Origin: Pholiota molesta
Taxonomy: Eukaryota > Basidiomycota > Agaricomycetes > Agaricales > Strophariaceae
Length of the DNA stretch: 64,000 bases
Reading direction: 5' to 3'
Assembly (NCBI GenBank): GCA_014925825.1
Contig: JACGCK010000019.1
Coordinates: forward strand, 248,001 to 312,000
Shown piece by piece: positions 16,190 to 29,564 of the stretch; within the stretch, counting starts at the first letter, position 1, and each line of letters starts with the position of its first letter. Position numbers and translations under genes: made by a program. Below the pieces are notes generated by a model, which worked only from the letters and a program-made list of their open reading frames with translations, was not told the origin of the DNA and searched no databases.

Positions 16190-17359
16190 AGGCTATGAGA
16201 TTGGGAGGTCGATGTCACTTGATATCAGCATTTTAAGCAAAACGAACAAATAAATGTAATACCTCATGCAAACTGCGCTCCATATAGAAATATCATCATC
16301 CGCATCGATATATCGCGAATTAGGTTGGGTTGATAGCTGGAAGTCTGTAGGGATCATTTGGGATTCGCCGAATAAACCTGAAAACATAGACTACCCCATG
16401 GTCATTGGAATGGTTGATAGAAATATTAAATTTGCTCACTCAAGATAATCAAGTAATCATTGCACTGCACGAGGCGCTCCTCCAGTAAGATCAGCCTGCA
16501 TGAACGGTGTTAATAATTATAACTAGAGTTGCGCAGGACTCGTCGTCTATACTAACGGCAGGCTAACATGATTCGCCTGGATATGGCAATACATTCCTGA
16601 AGGATCTCTTGCATGGTTTCGGAGTTCAATATTGGACCCACCTGTATAAAGGTAGAATATATTAGCCATTGGATTTCGCTGGAAAATATGGCAAAAAATA
16701 CCAGGAGTACTACCATCATTATCGAGATAAATAATAGAACCGGCGTGAGGTGCAGCTACAAATGCGGGGATTTAGTTTAAACAATGACTCGATTCCCGCG
16801 AGACAGCTAAGATATTGACAGAAGTCACATACCAATATGGACCAAACGCGTGTCCGATGAAAAGAAGAGGAGGGATCCAAAGTATAATATATCTACACCG
16901 TCTCAGGCTTCTGTGGAGAATATTTAAGCTAGTGAAAACTCACTTGGGCCATGAATGCAGCAGTAGTTGCCGCGGCGCTAAAAAATTAGGCGCCGGTGAG
17001 CAGGACAATTAGAACACGGTTAACATAATATTTTGTAAATCAAGCTCTTACAATGCTGGAGATGCATAAATCAACATAGCCTGTACCAAGCAAAGGCCTG
17101 GGTTTGGATCCTGTCCTACCTGCTGTCCTATCAGGAGAACATAATTGACGGACGCAAGCCACCATGAAAATAGAGTTATGAACCAGAGCTCTTTCCTTTG
17201 ATTTTCCCAAACAGCCACGCCACGAGAAAAGGAGCGTGAGGAGCATGGCACCAGAATGTAAAGAACATTGTATGCCATGATAAGAGAGGGGTTTGGAACG
17301 ACAGACGTAGATGTATCATTGACATGAGCTGAAGTTAAAACGATAGCGAGATCTACCAT
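16190..17359 (-). CDS. Probable seven-helix membrane protein (agaricomycete GPCR-like), partly degraded
   Basis: The minus strand opens at ATG 17359 with MVDLAIVLTSAHVND and a hydrophobic stretch, IMAYNVLYILVP. It then gives ELWFITLFSWWLASVNYVLLIGQQ-type helices and GLCLVQAMLIYASP. After an intron at about 17045 come AAATTAAFMAQ (about 16950-16985), PPLLFIGHAFGPYW (about 16850) and VAAPHAGSII (about 16740). This order of helices and loops resembles an unnamed family of multi-pass receptors-like proteins in mushroom fungi; that match is from memory of the family. Between 17210 and 17250 a hydrophobic stretch sits in another frame, suggesting paired indels. The last ~400 bp (16190-16600) is hard to join. 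Ligand and function are unknown. Confidence 0.45.
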
Positions 17360-19769
17360 TGGGCGCTTAATGGAGATTGTTGGCTAATACTGATATGCGA
17401 CACACCTCTCTGAGACCAAAGAAAGGGAGGCATAGTCCTGCTATACTCGAAAGGAGCCCGTAGGTGTTGGGGAAGGGAACGAAGAAGTCAGATCAGGGAT
17501 CCATCGATGTATAAAATACTATGTGGAATGTAGTTGAGCTAATTATGAATCGCTCTTGTACTAAAGATTGACGACGATCATCATATTCATGATGAGTTGA
17601 TAAGTTGAGGCATTCAATAACTTGATCATATCACCCACTTATGAGTCTAGCAGCGAAAGAAGGGTTGTCATCTGAGAATACTCAACGGTCTGCACCCGAC
17701 TTGATTTAAAAACGAGTTTGAGTGACATGGTGGATATGGGTGTGAGCAAGATCTGATCAAGACGCGAGTTACGAACAGGTTACGAATCAAGGTCTTCCGA
17801 GCGTTGTCGCATTTGGATATTTTTAGTACCGGCGCTGAAACGGGCGGAATGGACTCGACTGCACTAGAGATACTTATTGTCAATGCAATTGCCAGCGGCA
17901 CGCTCTTCCACGGTGTAGTATGTACCTCCTTATCCCTCCCCATTGCCACTGTAATAGCACTGTACCTGCTATACCCAAAGGAGTGTATAGTTGTGAGGGA
18001 AGAAATAATCAAATCAGGCATCATCACATCCACCAATATGCAAGTACGTCTGATACAACAATGTATTGAATGCAGTTTCTTCTTTGTTCTAATGTTGATA
18101 ACGACCAAAAGCTGTCATCATGTTCATGTTGAATTGACAAATTGAACATTGTATCACCCATCCATAATTATACCAGCTGAAGAAGGGCTATGTGAGAAAA
18201 ATAGATGCTCAATGTCATACGTCTGCGAGGAAATGGAGATAAAACCAGGGTAAAACGACGGACACCGTAGTATCATGATCACCGGAAGTTGATACCAACT
18301 ATTTTCGAAAGATTTCAAAGTTCGATCACGTTGAGCGCCAGGTGCTGTGCGAAATTCTTACCTGCGATGCTAGAATGTGTCGATCAAGGACAGCTATAGC
18401 ACCGCCGGTCAAGACACTCAGCCCGTGTTTCCACCACCGCGTCTAGACCGGATATTGAGCTTTGTTCATAGAGAGGCCGGTCCATCGGCCTACACGACGT
18501 CCGCCGGACGATCACGCGAGGCGTCTGAACGTGATATTTTAAGCGCCCAGTGTGCCACGCTCCATCTAGGAAGCTATTCCTCTTCTTATCCTCAATTCCG
18601 TTTTATGAAGTGCTTTCTCTATCCTATATGCCAACAAGCCAACCCACTTTCCATAATAGTATCTCTCTTTCCTCATGGAGAAGGTCCTGTATTGTCAATA
18701 TTCAATGTTCAACGTTCAGTCCTCATACGTGCCAGTGGCATTATTTCTACTTGCCCCGTTACACTTACTTCAATCCACCGGAACGATCCTATCCCGACTC
18801 ATGCTCCAAAGGTCTCAAGAACACCAGTATGCATCATCAAGCTCTCGGCGCTGATATGAACGATCAATGAAACTTGTTGAATACAACATATCACCCGAAA
18901 TCAATAAGGTATACCAAGACCAAAACCACAGCCTCCTTAGCACTTAGCACTTAGCACAAACTCCAACACCTGAATGAACGACGCCATCAAAGTGCGGTGA
19001 AAACGTGCAGTGAAACAGAATAAGTACAGTTAAACGAGCGGTATGTATATATGTAGCGACTACTGGAAACCCAAACGAAAGAGGGAGGTGGCGAGAAACG
19101 GTACATATAGAGTGAGCGAGTAAGTAAGAATTACGAAGTACGTCGACAGACAGACAGCAGCAGATGATGCATAGCGAGCGGAGGAAAGAAAGTGAATAAA
19201 GATAGTGGTATACGATATGCGGCGGGCGGGAGAGGTGCATGCGTTTTGAGAATGTGCGGGCAGGAGAACGAGCAGAGGAGATGGATGATGCGAGATGGCA
19301 GCGGTGCATGGAAGAACGCGAATTAATGGCGAGCGCGTGGAATGTGGGGCAGGTGCGATGCGGAGCGGCTGGAGCGAATAGCAAAAAAACAGACAGCGGA
19401 AAACAGACAAACGAGAGGCGATAGGCGGCGTGCGTGTGGGGTATGCAGATGAAAATAAGTATGCACAATGAAGGCTGTGTACATGGGACTTGAAGGGAGC
19501 ATGAAGGGGCATAAGTGCAGGGGATGTAGGTATCTATGTGCATGCGCATGGTGGTACAATTGGGAATGAAATGGAGAAAGCGGGTGAACGAGCGAGTGTT
19601 GGGTGGAAGAAGTGTTGGGTGGAGGAACGATAAGCAATGAGCAATAATGAGTATGAACAGCAAAGATCTGCAACAGGGTATCTCAAACAAAATAATGCAA
19701 AAGCGAAATACAGAGAAAAAAAATAACATTTCAAAGAAAGCACGCAAAAAAAAAGCACGCACACCACCC
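17360..19769. other. Intergenic region including a pyrimidine-rich 3' flank of RAX1
   Basis: From 17.4 to 18.9 kb no gene is recognised. A short plus-strand frame at 17849-18042 has one hydrophobic helix-like stretch and may be an exon remnant. From 18.95 to 19.77 kb, immediately downstream of RAX1, the minus strand is C/T-rich and almost free of stops in one frame. The encoded sequence is low-complexity and looks like 3' UTR rather than protein. Confidence 0.4.
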
Positions 19770-22129
19770 CTACACAACCGGCACCGCCAACAGCGCCCCA
19801 CCACCCCCGCCGCGAGCACCAGCGCCAGCACCGCCGACCGCACCACGATCTCCCACTGCCCGCGCACCACCACCGGGCTCAAACCCGCGCCAGCGGCACC
19901 GCGAACGCCGGCACGCTCCGCAGCGCCCGCAGTCGCCGCCACAGCGTGCGCTCCCTCTCCTCTGCCCCCTTCCCACTTCCTTGCCGCTACTCTTCCACTC
20001 CCGGAGTGCTCGCCCTTGTCGCTGAGCGTGCGCACGTCCCCTGCGCGCGTCTTCTCCGACTCCGAGCTCCGCCTCGGCGGCGCAGCGCCGCCGCGCGTCT
20101 GGTCCCAGTACGGGCTGCTCCAGTGCGGCATCTCCGCCTCCCCGCGTGAGCACCGCGCGCGCGCGGGCGCCTCGAGGTACCCCGTCTGCAGCCGCCAGCG
20201 CGCGAGCCCGCACGTCCTTTCCTGCATGCGCGCGAGCACGCCGCGCACGCCCCGCGCGCGCGCGGGCTCCGGCGGGCGCGGCACCACCGCGTGCTGCGGG
20301 TGCAAGTAACCCCCCGATTGCTGTGACGGCGGCGGGAGGAGCGCGTCCCCGAACCCGAACCGGACACGGCAGCGGCGGAGGGGCGCCCGCGGTGCCGCCC
20401 CCCGGGTGCGCGGGCAGCCCGCGAAGTCGAACGGCGCGACGACCTGGTGCCGCGCGGGGAGGTGCACCGCCGCGCGAGCGCCTCCTCCTCGTCCTCCTCC
20501 CACGCCCGCGCCGCCGCGTGCGCGCCGAGCCCGCGTCGAACGCGTGGATGAACGTCGCCGTCGCGGTGTACGTCGACGTCGTCGAGGGCGTCGGGCTCGG
20601 CGAGGGCCCCCGGCGGCGGCGTGCGCGAGCAAGGGTAGGACGGGGCCGCGGCGGAGCGCGGGTCGGCGGGGGCGCGCGGCGGAGTGGGGGGGTGTGCGTG
20701 CTCAGGTCCACCGCGGAATCAGTGGGCTTCTCCTCGTGTGCGTCGTGGCCGGAGCCCAGGTGGTAGTGCCGTCCGAGGTCCTGCCCGAGGTCCTCCATCG
20801 AGCCTGGATTAGGCGCATACAGTTCCATCGGATCCATGTCCTCGATCGAGTCCGCGTCGTAATACGCCGGCGAGATGTGGATATTATCGTCCGTCTCGTT
20901 TGTGCCTGCGGTGGAAAACGCAGTCTCGTGCGTCGCCAGCGATGACACCGAGGGCGCGCGCATCGCATGCTTCGCCAGCACCCCCGCAGCAGCGGCCTGC
21001 ACGATGGGTCGGTACGCGGGCAGCAGCTGCGGCTTGGAAATGGGCGGGCGGGCGAGCTCGAATGTGCGCAATTGGCGCAGGTCGCCGAAGATGTACACGC
21101 CGAGGCATACCCCGTTGAGGCTCGCCAGCAGAATGGTCAGGCCCAGCCACAGCCCGGGGAGAGCGGCGAGGCGCGCGAGACGCGGGTCGTGGCGCGCAAA
21201 GAGCACGGCGAGGGGGATCGCAGCGCCGATGAGGGAGAAAACGACGCCGGCGATCATGCCGCAGAGAACGCGGCGGTTGCCGACGTTGTTGAGCTGGGCG
21301 TTGACGAAGCGGCGCAGGGATTCATCGAGGGTGCGGTAGGTGTCGATCTCGACGGCGCGGAAGTCTTCTGGCGGCGGGTAGGGCGGCGCGTTGGTACGAT
21401 GGAAGGGCGCGAGGAGGGTGGATGCGAGGTTGAGCTCGTAGGCGGAGCCGGGGTGAAGAAGGTCTGCTTCGCGCGGGCGTAGAACATGGTGAGATGGGAG
21501 GAGTAGTGCACGGACGGGTCGAGGGGGGTAGAGGACGCGGCGCGGCTCTGGAAGGCCGTCTGTGACTGCCATTGTGTGTAGCGCTGCTTGTACTCGCGCA
21601 GCCACAGAATGAAGTATCTGCGCAGTGTTAGCGGGGAAGAAGGGCAGGAAATAGACGACGCACAGATTTTCGGGGCTCAGCTCGACGAAGAGAAGCCATT
21701 CCTATACCAGTGGTCAGTCCCACTTCACACCAGCAAACTTCAAATCTACCTCAAAGTCCTTGAGTCCTGGGAAAGGTCAGCACAAACCAAGATTGGAGCA
21801 CACAAAAAAATACGTACCGAGCGGTGGGAGGTGTTGGCGGTCGAGCACATCCTCCAGACGTACTTTTAATAGGGGCGTCACTGGCGCCAAGCATTAGTTG
21901 CCGCGCCACGATGCATCAGGGGCTCTACTCACCTCCACACGAGCGCACCTTGCCCACTGCTGGTGGCGGATTGCACAATCGAAACTACCCGAATAACATC
22001 ATTCAACTCCATAAACATGCATGTGCGGCCCGCGCGACTTACAGGCAGAGAAAGCAGCGCCTTGAGCCCGACGGAATAGGTGCGCGGCTGGGTGTTGGTG
22101 TACCGCGGGGGCTGGCGGGGCGGGGGCAT
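19770..22129 (-). CDS. RAX1: Rax1-type RGS-homology membrane protein
   Basis: Rax1 proteins pair an N-terminal RGS-like domain with C-terminal membrane helices and mark bud or polarity sites in yeast. Here ATG is at 22129 (MPPPRQPPRYTNTQPRTYS). Short exons then give EDVLDRQHLPPLGLKDFE, EWLLFVELSPENL and YFILWLREYKQRYTQWQ, which is the RGS start. A long exon carries FVNAQLNNVGNRRVLCG, helices at about 21230-21290 (IAGVVFSLIGAAIPLAVLF) and about 21100-21160 (LWLGLTILLASLNGVCLGVY), and the FGDLRQLRTFEL motif. A long proline/serine-rich linker follows. The tail holds MPHWSSPYWDQTR, then SPVVVRGQWEIVVRSA and a last helix, with the stop at 19770-19772. Frame breaks near 21450, 20700-20300 and 19815 each look like single-base losses. 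One extra A seems present near 21858. Confidence 0.75.
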
Positions 22130-25100
22130 GGTGTGTGCAGGGGGGAGGGCGACAAAGGTAGGGAGGCATTAGGAGCGGATAATATAAGCAAAGTGGATTG
22201 GCAGAAACGAGGCTCTTCCTTCCATTCACCGCGTCGAACCGAACTAGCCCGTTTTGGTTATACTAACCCGTACGTCACCCCACCCTGATCGGGCATCCCT
22301 CCCACCCAGCTCCGGATGCCCCACCACCAGCGCCTATCCGTTATGGCGCCCCAGTTCCTCCCCTGGGCGCCCTTCTCCGCGCGATGCCCCACGAGGCGTG
22401 CGCGCACCCCGCTGCAGCAGCTCACTCCCCCATTAGCCCAGAACACCCACCGCGATCCTCCCCATCGCACATCTGGGCGCGATGACAGGCGCTTCTTTCG
22501 ACAGTTGTTCGACGCATCAGACTTCCCAGCCGATTCATTCATTCGGCTGCCCCGTCCAGCAGCCCTGTCCACGGCCTTAGCGCTTTGAGCAGCGGTTCCG
22601 TTGCCGTATGTACAACTTCACCTCGGACATAATACAGACGATCCTCACCTGGTGACGCGCCGCATCGCGCGCCAACTGGCGTCGGCGTGCCCCAGTGTGA
22701 CCCCAGCCTAACGCCGCCGCAGGTGCATAAACCAATCCGTGCTTAAACTTAACCTGGTGATCCCTGTTGGTTGCCTGGCGTATCATTAAAAGCAAGACAC
22801 GATGGCATCGCAATGCACTGCCTGAAATATACATTGTTCTGTGATCTTCTTCTGCTGACAGTATCAAGATTCTTCCTGTGCATCATGGATCACCAGCGCT
22901 ATGTATATCTGTCCCGCAGGCAGGCAGGATCTTTTCTGCTGGATATGTCAGCAGCGAAACGGCATATGTTGGACGCATGTCCCTGGACCCAAAATATGGA
23001 AGAGTGGACAACAAACGCGGAAAATAACACATCCAGCGCAGAAACGCTGTCGGACAACCTACTGTTGTAATGGTTATGAAGAATGCATCATCCGCCAATC
23101 ATACGCACAATACAACCAGACGAAGGCATGTTGTTATCTCTTTCCTTCCCGCTCCCTCTCCAGTCTCGGATCGCCCAGCTTCTCGCAATATATTCCTCTT
23201 CCCCAAAGCAAATCATGATATCCAAAGCGAGTAGCCCGTCGCCATCCCCATAGCGCAGCACGCGCCCACACGCCCGCCTTACCCACGCTACCCCAATACA
23301 AAGCCACAAAATGAACCGTCATGAAAAAGCGCCGGACTCCCAGCGAGCACCCGAAAAGCCCCCGCTGAAACTCGCCTCGATACTTGCACCGAAATATCGC
23401 AAACGAACCACCCGCTCCAATCGTGTATGGGAACCGCGGTATTTTTGGGGAGGGGTAGAACCGTACATACATAGCTACATACGCATGCTAGCTATAATAC
23501 GCTATGCGCTTAGCTAGCTGGAAAGGTTGGAACTACAGAAGAGTTTGGCAGAGGGATCCACACTAGAACGCGTCGCTCCGACTAGCTTTCGGATTTTAGC
23601 CTTTAGGCTCCAGCCGGCGTGCTCACAGTAAGTTTGGGCATAGACTTATCGCTTGGGTATTGGTGCCAGCGGCGAACAAAGGATAAGTAATTCGAAAACT
23701 TCAGGATATCCCTCTGAATCAAATACTCCGCCAAGCTCGAGGAATTTCGTTGGTTTCTACCGCTCCAGTAATTTTTATAATTGCCTCCATCTCCAAGCCC
23801 AAGTACTGAGTACTGAGTTTCAAATATCCGTCTCGTGGACTCAGTCACTCGGGGTGCTACGACGATATTCCTGCAGAGATTGAAATCAACGGCAAAACGC
23901 TAATCATCCAGCCACCCAACGCCCATACTGTAACAACGGTTCACCATCCCCAGTACACATGATACCTACCTGAATCCCTCCACGGACAGCCGGCTAGGCT
24001 CTAGCCACCCGATCGAGGGCACACACCCTTGAACACCCATTCACCATCAACTCAAATCAACTCATGTCGTCCCCATGATACGCACCGCATTACCCCGCCA
24101 CAACCCCAGTAGCAGTAGGGCGGGATCTCCACGCGTCCGAGGCAGATCGGGGCCCGGGGCTCGAAACGCGCATATGCAGTAGGCGCCTATCGCTCCATCG
24201 CCATGTGGGTATCATATTTTCGGTCAAGAAAAAAAGATTGTGGTGTACGACCGAGCTGAATCACTGCGGGAAGATGCAGAAGCATAGATAGCCCGTATAA
24301 GCGCAGGCTATGAGAGGCGGTGGAGGCAGAGCGCCCATTATTAGGCGCCCCCGAGTCGTAGACAGCGTTATCGCTCCATGATTTGCATCCCTACCTCCAA
24401 GTCGTCGAATGTAACCAATTGCGCGACGCTCAATTCCAAGCGCCCATGCATGCACACGCCGGCGGCCGTGGCGCGTTGCGCACACATAAGCGCGCGAAAA
24501 GGGCCGACTATTGATTTTGAGCGACGCAAACCAGTGTGGGTCCGTCTGGTTATCGCTCTGACGCGGGGACGCGGCCCTCAGGGATGAACTGGATCAAACA
24601 GAAAATTGAATTGCGGGGTCAGCGCTGGTCAGTATATTGATCAAGTACTGAATATATTGAATATTGATGCAATATTGATGGCTCAGTGATGCCAGGGCTG
24701 GCGAACGCTTTTCGTCGACGGGAAACGATTTGCAAGGCGTTGTATATATGTGTGGCTTTTCTCAGGGCCACAGCTAGCCACAGTCGTGAAAAGGAAGGAA
24801 ATCAGAGGAAAATAGATACACACGGTGCGCCGCATCGCGTCGATTTGACGAAGCGCTTGCGAAGCGCTCTCTGGCATATGCATCAATCAACGAACCCGCG
24901 TATGTACGCTCCCCACGCGATCCCCAACAACTGATTTCATATTTATTTGACACTCCAACGGCCTCGGTCGTAATGTTGGATTCATGATCCATACAAAAAA
25001 ATGTACCCACAAGATCCTACATAGAGAATATCAAGTATCCCATGAGATTGCACTGTGAGCGTCGGACTTGGGACTTGTTGCTTTGAACCGAACAAGCCAT

Positions 25101-28100
25101 ATCTGCATGGACGCACCTGCTCTGACCAGACCGCATGATTTCATGCATTTCCCAGTCCCAGGCCTCTGGCGGTAGGCATGGACCATCGATTTCATATATG
25201 AGGCTGCCTTATGATCACCTCAATCGCGAACCCATTTTAATGGTTGTACGGAGTCTCGTGCTTGGCATGCATGTCAAGTTCTGGGTGAAAGGGAATGTAG
25301 ACTATTCGTGCGATGATAGAATATATATCGCATTGGGAGAATATACTGTATGTACAGGTACTCGCCGTGCGATTGGACAATTGAATCCAGGAAAATAGAT
25401 CAGAAAAACTTTTTTTCAATACAAAACCCCAACCGCGAGTTATCTTTCTCGCTCATACTTATCTGGTCTCGCATTGGACGCGACTCAAGCTGAAGGAACC
25501 ACACAGTGTATACGGAGCTCTGGAGTCGACGGAGCTGTCAGATCATGCCATTGGCCTACCAATCATATGTAGCATCTTTAGCGATTGGATGGAAACTTGA
25601 AAAATTGCCTATAGCACTTAGACATTTGGCAGGCAGACTGGAAATTTTCATATGTATTCTATCTCTGAATTTCTGCTATAGGCCCACGATTCTAAATAAG
25701 ATTTCAATGGACGACTTTGTCACTTTGAGATGAGGCTGTGAAAGAACCAACTGTATTGAGTGGCATTGACAAAAGCTCAGGTATTATTTTAATTGAAGCC
25801 GTTTGACCAATTAGGGCTGTCCATCCTCCATGTTTTGAGAATTTTAATAGCCATATACAGTCCCCATAAATTGGTATGCTGCAGAGTGCTCCCACAAAAA
25901 TAACGCTGCAAAAATGAGGCGGGTGCAATCCAGTGCTTCTCATGTTCTCCTCGCTTCCAGACTGTAAGCAGGAGCAGTTGGCTACTACTCTGGTAGCGCG
26001 ATAACAGCGCGGCTCAAAAATGGCAGCGCGTCATTTTTTTGCATCAATTATTTTTTTTTCCCAACAAAAATAGGTGCTAAGGCGCTAAGGCATTGGGTAG
26101 TACATGTATTTGCATAAGCAAGGAAGTACGTGATCTTTCCTGTGGCGCCGCCGGACCAGGAGGTGCATCATATAGTGCAGTAAAGCTTGTTCCAACGCGT
26201 CCAATGACCGCCCAGATGCAACTGATTGGCTCGCTTCTATCAGTACAGTAGACAGTCTACAGATGTTTGATAGAAACAGAACCATTATTCAGAATTGTTC
26301 ACATACGAAGCGATTCGCTGCTGTGCTGACAAGGCGCCAAACATTTTCCAAGGAACTTTGTTTCCCCGGGTCTTCGTTTGAGTGCAATCTTCTTCAACGC
26401 ACCAAATATTCAAACTACCACTCTCGGCGATTCATTCAAAATTGTATGAAACCTTAGAGAGGATATAACTTTAACAGGACCAAAGTATACGTGATGTACT
26501 ACCTCTTTGAGAGGAATTCTTGACGATCTCTGCAAACTCCTTCGTCGGATTGTCAGGTGAGTGATGAGGACTAGTAGACTCAATGCAAAGAAGTTGATTG
26601 GATTACTTCTTAATTCGCCCCACGCAGGAGTCGCGCTGTTATCGTATGATATTTATAGTCTTCAGTGAGAAAGTTTTCTGTCCTTTTTAAAAACTTTCAT
26701 TCATCCAATGTTCGCATCCAGCTTTGAATTCTCTTATCTACTATCAGCGCTCGACTCTGTCACAACGAATAACTGTTATTCGCTCTAAATGAACAGTTGA
26801 TTAATCGTTCACGTCTACATTCAATTGGAGTTCACGATTGTTCACAAGACTGTACATGCCCTTGATAAGCTGCTCTCGGATGAGTCGGAACAGGTCCCGG
26901 GATATTGCGCAGCAGGGTCATTGACAGTGGCATAATGAGATGTGCATGTTCTGTGTTGCCAATAAATGCACCACTACGTCTTCTGTAAGCCTCGCGGAAG
27001 AAGCAGTGGTTTAAGGTTTGGAGCCAGTCACCAAGGTCAAATACAGCGTTATTGCCAGTATGTTGCACCGTTGCATCCTTATGTTATAATTACCTGGTGG
27101 GAGTTTGTGCTTTGAATAGGATCGACGTCAATTTAAGCACAAGCGGGCCAATAATAATTACAAACCAACAGGAGGTGATAACGGCAGATTAAAAGAAGAG
27201 TTGGTCTTCCAAAGAAACCTGCAGAACACAAGCCTCATTGCATACTTCTCAGGATGTCATTACAAACCTCTATTAACTGTGGGATAGCTTTTATTAACTC
27301 TCCTTGTGGACCCCCACGATGGGCAGATTTATGATACACGACTCCTTCAAAGTATCAGGAATTATGAGACTGGCATTCATATTCATCAACCATCTCATTG
27401 AAGACATCACCTCGTTTCTGTGTTGTCGCCGCCCGAACTAGTCGTGAATGCTGTACATATACAGCAAAAAGTGTGGCGCACGATCAGCACCAAGTTAACG
27501 GTGCCGCTGTCGGCTAATGGCACGATCTTGCAATCAGACGCACCGACTCTCATAACTAGACTCCCAACCACCGAATAACCATGCAGAGCCCACGTAGCTA
27601 GGACACAAGTTGCACAACGCCACAAGATCGAATTTCAATCCCTTTGTTCATATCGCACCTGTCCGAAGTCATAGCGTTATCGCGCCCGAGCTCGACGTCA
27701 ACATGATATTATCCTTAGTGTTCCTGAGCCTAACTACTCTAGCGTCCTGACGCCATGCACTTCGTCGCCGAAGCCGAAATGTGGCGCAACTTTGACTGAA
27801 TGTGTCAGCGAAGAATACTGCGACTAGCTTCATGAGGGCGATGGCTGCACTATTGACAAGAGCTGGGTTGCAAGTTCGTCGACTCGAACAGAGGAAGATA
27901 GCTGGCGCCAACCGGGATAAGCGAAATAACAAGTCGCATATTTTTTGTTCCAGCTTTCGGTCTCGTCTGCACCTACTTAGTACTACAAGAAAATCGATTA
28001 ATCCGCGAATGAGGTCCTGGTGTAGTCTACAACAGCAAATGAAAAGAGCGAGGGATAGGAGTGCTACATTGACAAAGCGAGAGATAGAGAACCGTGGCAG

Positions 28101-28165
28101 GATGAGAATACAGTGTTGGTGATACAAAAGTCAACTATGACCATACATAATCCGTGGTAGTGTCA
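22130..28165. other. Long gene-poor region
   Basis: Six kilobases without a recognised gene. Small AT repeats occur near 24632-24680 (ATATTGAAT/ATATTGATG). A minus-strand frame at 26832-27068 reads as plausible protein (for example a block with DLGDWLQTLNHCFFREAYRRR) but I cannot name it; it may be a gene fragment. The minus frame at 27669-28127 is long but arginine/leucine-rich and lacks family features. No transposase, reverse transcriptase or LTR signature was seen. Confidence 0.4.
26832..27068 (-). pseudogene. Unrecognised protein fragment
   Basis: This 78-codon stretch has unusually protein-like composition for the surrounding desert. It runs from NAVFDLGDWLQTLNHC through a basic helix-like block to LLRNIPGPVPTHPRAAYQGH. 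I do not recognise the family. No adjoining exon with clear splice borders was found, so it may be a remnant or chance. Confidence 0.2.
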
Positions 28166-29564
28166 TCATGACCTGAGCCTATTACCCAAAATTGCCGATA
28201 GAAGAAAACGATCGTGGGTTCTGAACCCGTCGCAGCCTGAAATCGAGACCTCCCACAAGGAATGCGCAGGGCATTCTCGGTCTGTGTATTGCACGCGTTT
28301 GCCAATCTCATCGACGAGCGCAATCCCACTTATACGCTGGCAGTTTGTCAATTTCAACTTGCGCAGGCTGGGCAGCCGTACCATCATTGCATTTTCCGCC
28401 GGGGAATAGTAAGGACGGAAGAGGCCGATGACTTTGTCCGACATGTCTGAGGCGACGATATGGAATTCTTCAAGGTGTGGCAGTCTGTCGAAGAGGTATC
28501 CGAAATCCTTGGTCCGCATATCGCAGAAGTCCATCTCGAGCACACGAATGGGAGGGTGTGAGCGGTTGATCAGCGCTCTAAGCCCCATCCCAGTCGCCCG
28601 ATCGCTCGAGGGTGACTGCGAGTAGTCGTGTGCTTCGTCTTCGCTATCACCGTCTTCTTGATAGTAGCTGTTGAGTTCGTAATCGACGTTGAGATGTGCG
28701 AGGTAGAGATTTTGCAGACGGGGAGTATAGAGCGACGAAAGGATTGCACGCGCAAAGGATGTGCTTTTGAGATGTAGTGTGATGAGGTTTGGGAGATCGA
28801 CGATGGGGAGGAGGTCGTATATTGGATCATTGTGTATGTAGCCAGACAGGAAGAAAGACTCTAGTTCGGGACAAGCTGTCAGAAACTCTAAAATTTCGAT
28901 TGGCTGCGTGTGTAAACCGCCCTCTCCACCTTCTGCTATCGTGACGTGAACGAAGTGTAGGGAAGGAAGAAGTCGTGGGGATGGAAGTTTAGCAATCCAC
29001 AGATTTAGGGCGTAGGTGGATATATCATCCGGGCTGATGGGCGAAAAGGTGATTCTAGACTCATCGTCATCCCACTCGTCTTGATCATTATCATGCAAAC
29101 ACAGATGGAGGTGGGTTAACGTGTCCGGTGTAAGCTTGAACTCGGGGGACAGGAGTTCGTCATTGTTTTGCCAGCCATCCGAAAGGACCGCCAACGGTCG
29201 ATAGATGAGAGCAGCGGTGAGAGGAGCGGTAGAATGGCTTGCGGATCTACGACTTCAGCTCAATGTCGTACTTGAACGGCTGGGATTTAGTCGTCCATAG
29301 CACGGCCTGCTGCTGAGGGAGCCTAGTGCCATATGCGTCATTGAGATGGATCGTCTGCCATAATCGAGGGGATGCGTCCACAAGCATATGCCACCATTTA
29401 CAAACTTCTCGGAGAGTTAAGGGCGCAAGGCCTTCGTTCGCTACACAAAACGCAAAGATTTCGATCAGGAGTTCGGGTGGCAGCATAAGGACAGGTGGGG
29501 CGACGGCATCGCCATAGATAGAAGTGTAAGAGTGGGGAATCGTGCTGAGGGGTGTGCCATGCAT
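28166..29564 (-). CDS. F-box protein with leucine-rich C-terminal region
   Basis: F-box proteins act as substrate receptors in SCF ubiquitin ligases. The N-terminal part carries the F-box, PPELLIEIFAFCV, with PLTLREVCKWWHMLVDASPRLW behind it at about 29370-29480. This is the standard agaricomycete F-box pattern (helix, then CKxW and SPRLW). A frame change at about 29250 joins AILPLLSPLLSSIDRWRSF to a 340-residue region (28166-29194). That region is rich in leucine-repeat-like units such as PNLITLHLKSTSF, PRLQNLYLAHLNV, IRVLEMDFCDM and LRKLKLTNC. The break is bridged by one or two bases. The start may lie further upstream, since weakly similar sequence continues to about 30000. It is divergent from RPS19. 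Targets are unknown. Confidence 0.7.

Noticed and set aside
18944..20632. Very long minus-strand frame treated as its own gene
   Set aside because: Its first part is the RAX1 linker and tail in the frame after a one-base loss, and its last part is pyrimidine-rich flank without protein features.
19647..20945. Long plus-strand frames opposite RAX1
   Set aside because: They are proline/alanine/arginine-rich shadows of a GC-rich coding region; the minus strand holds the conserved motifs.
24120..24180. GGCCCGGGGCTCGAAACG as a tRNA B-box
   Set aside because: No matching A-box or cloverleaf can be drawn around it.
28200..28230. GGTTCTGAACCC as a tRNA T-arm
   Set aside because: No acceptor, D or anticodon arm is present, and the sequence is coding in the F-box gene.
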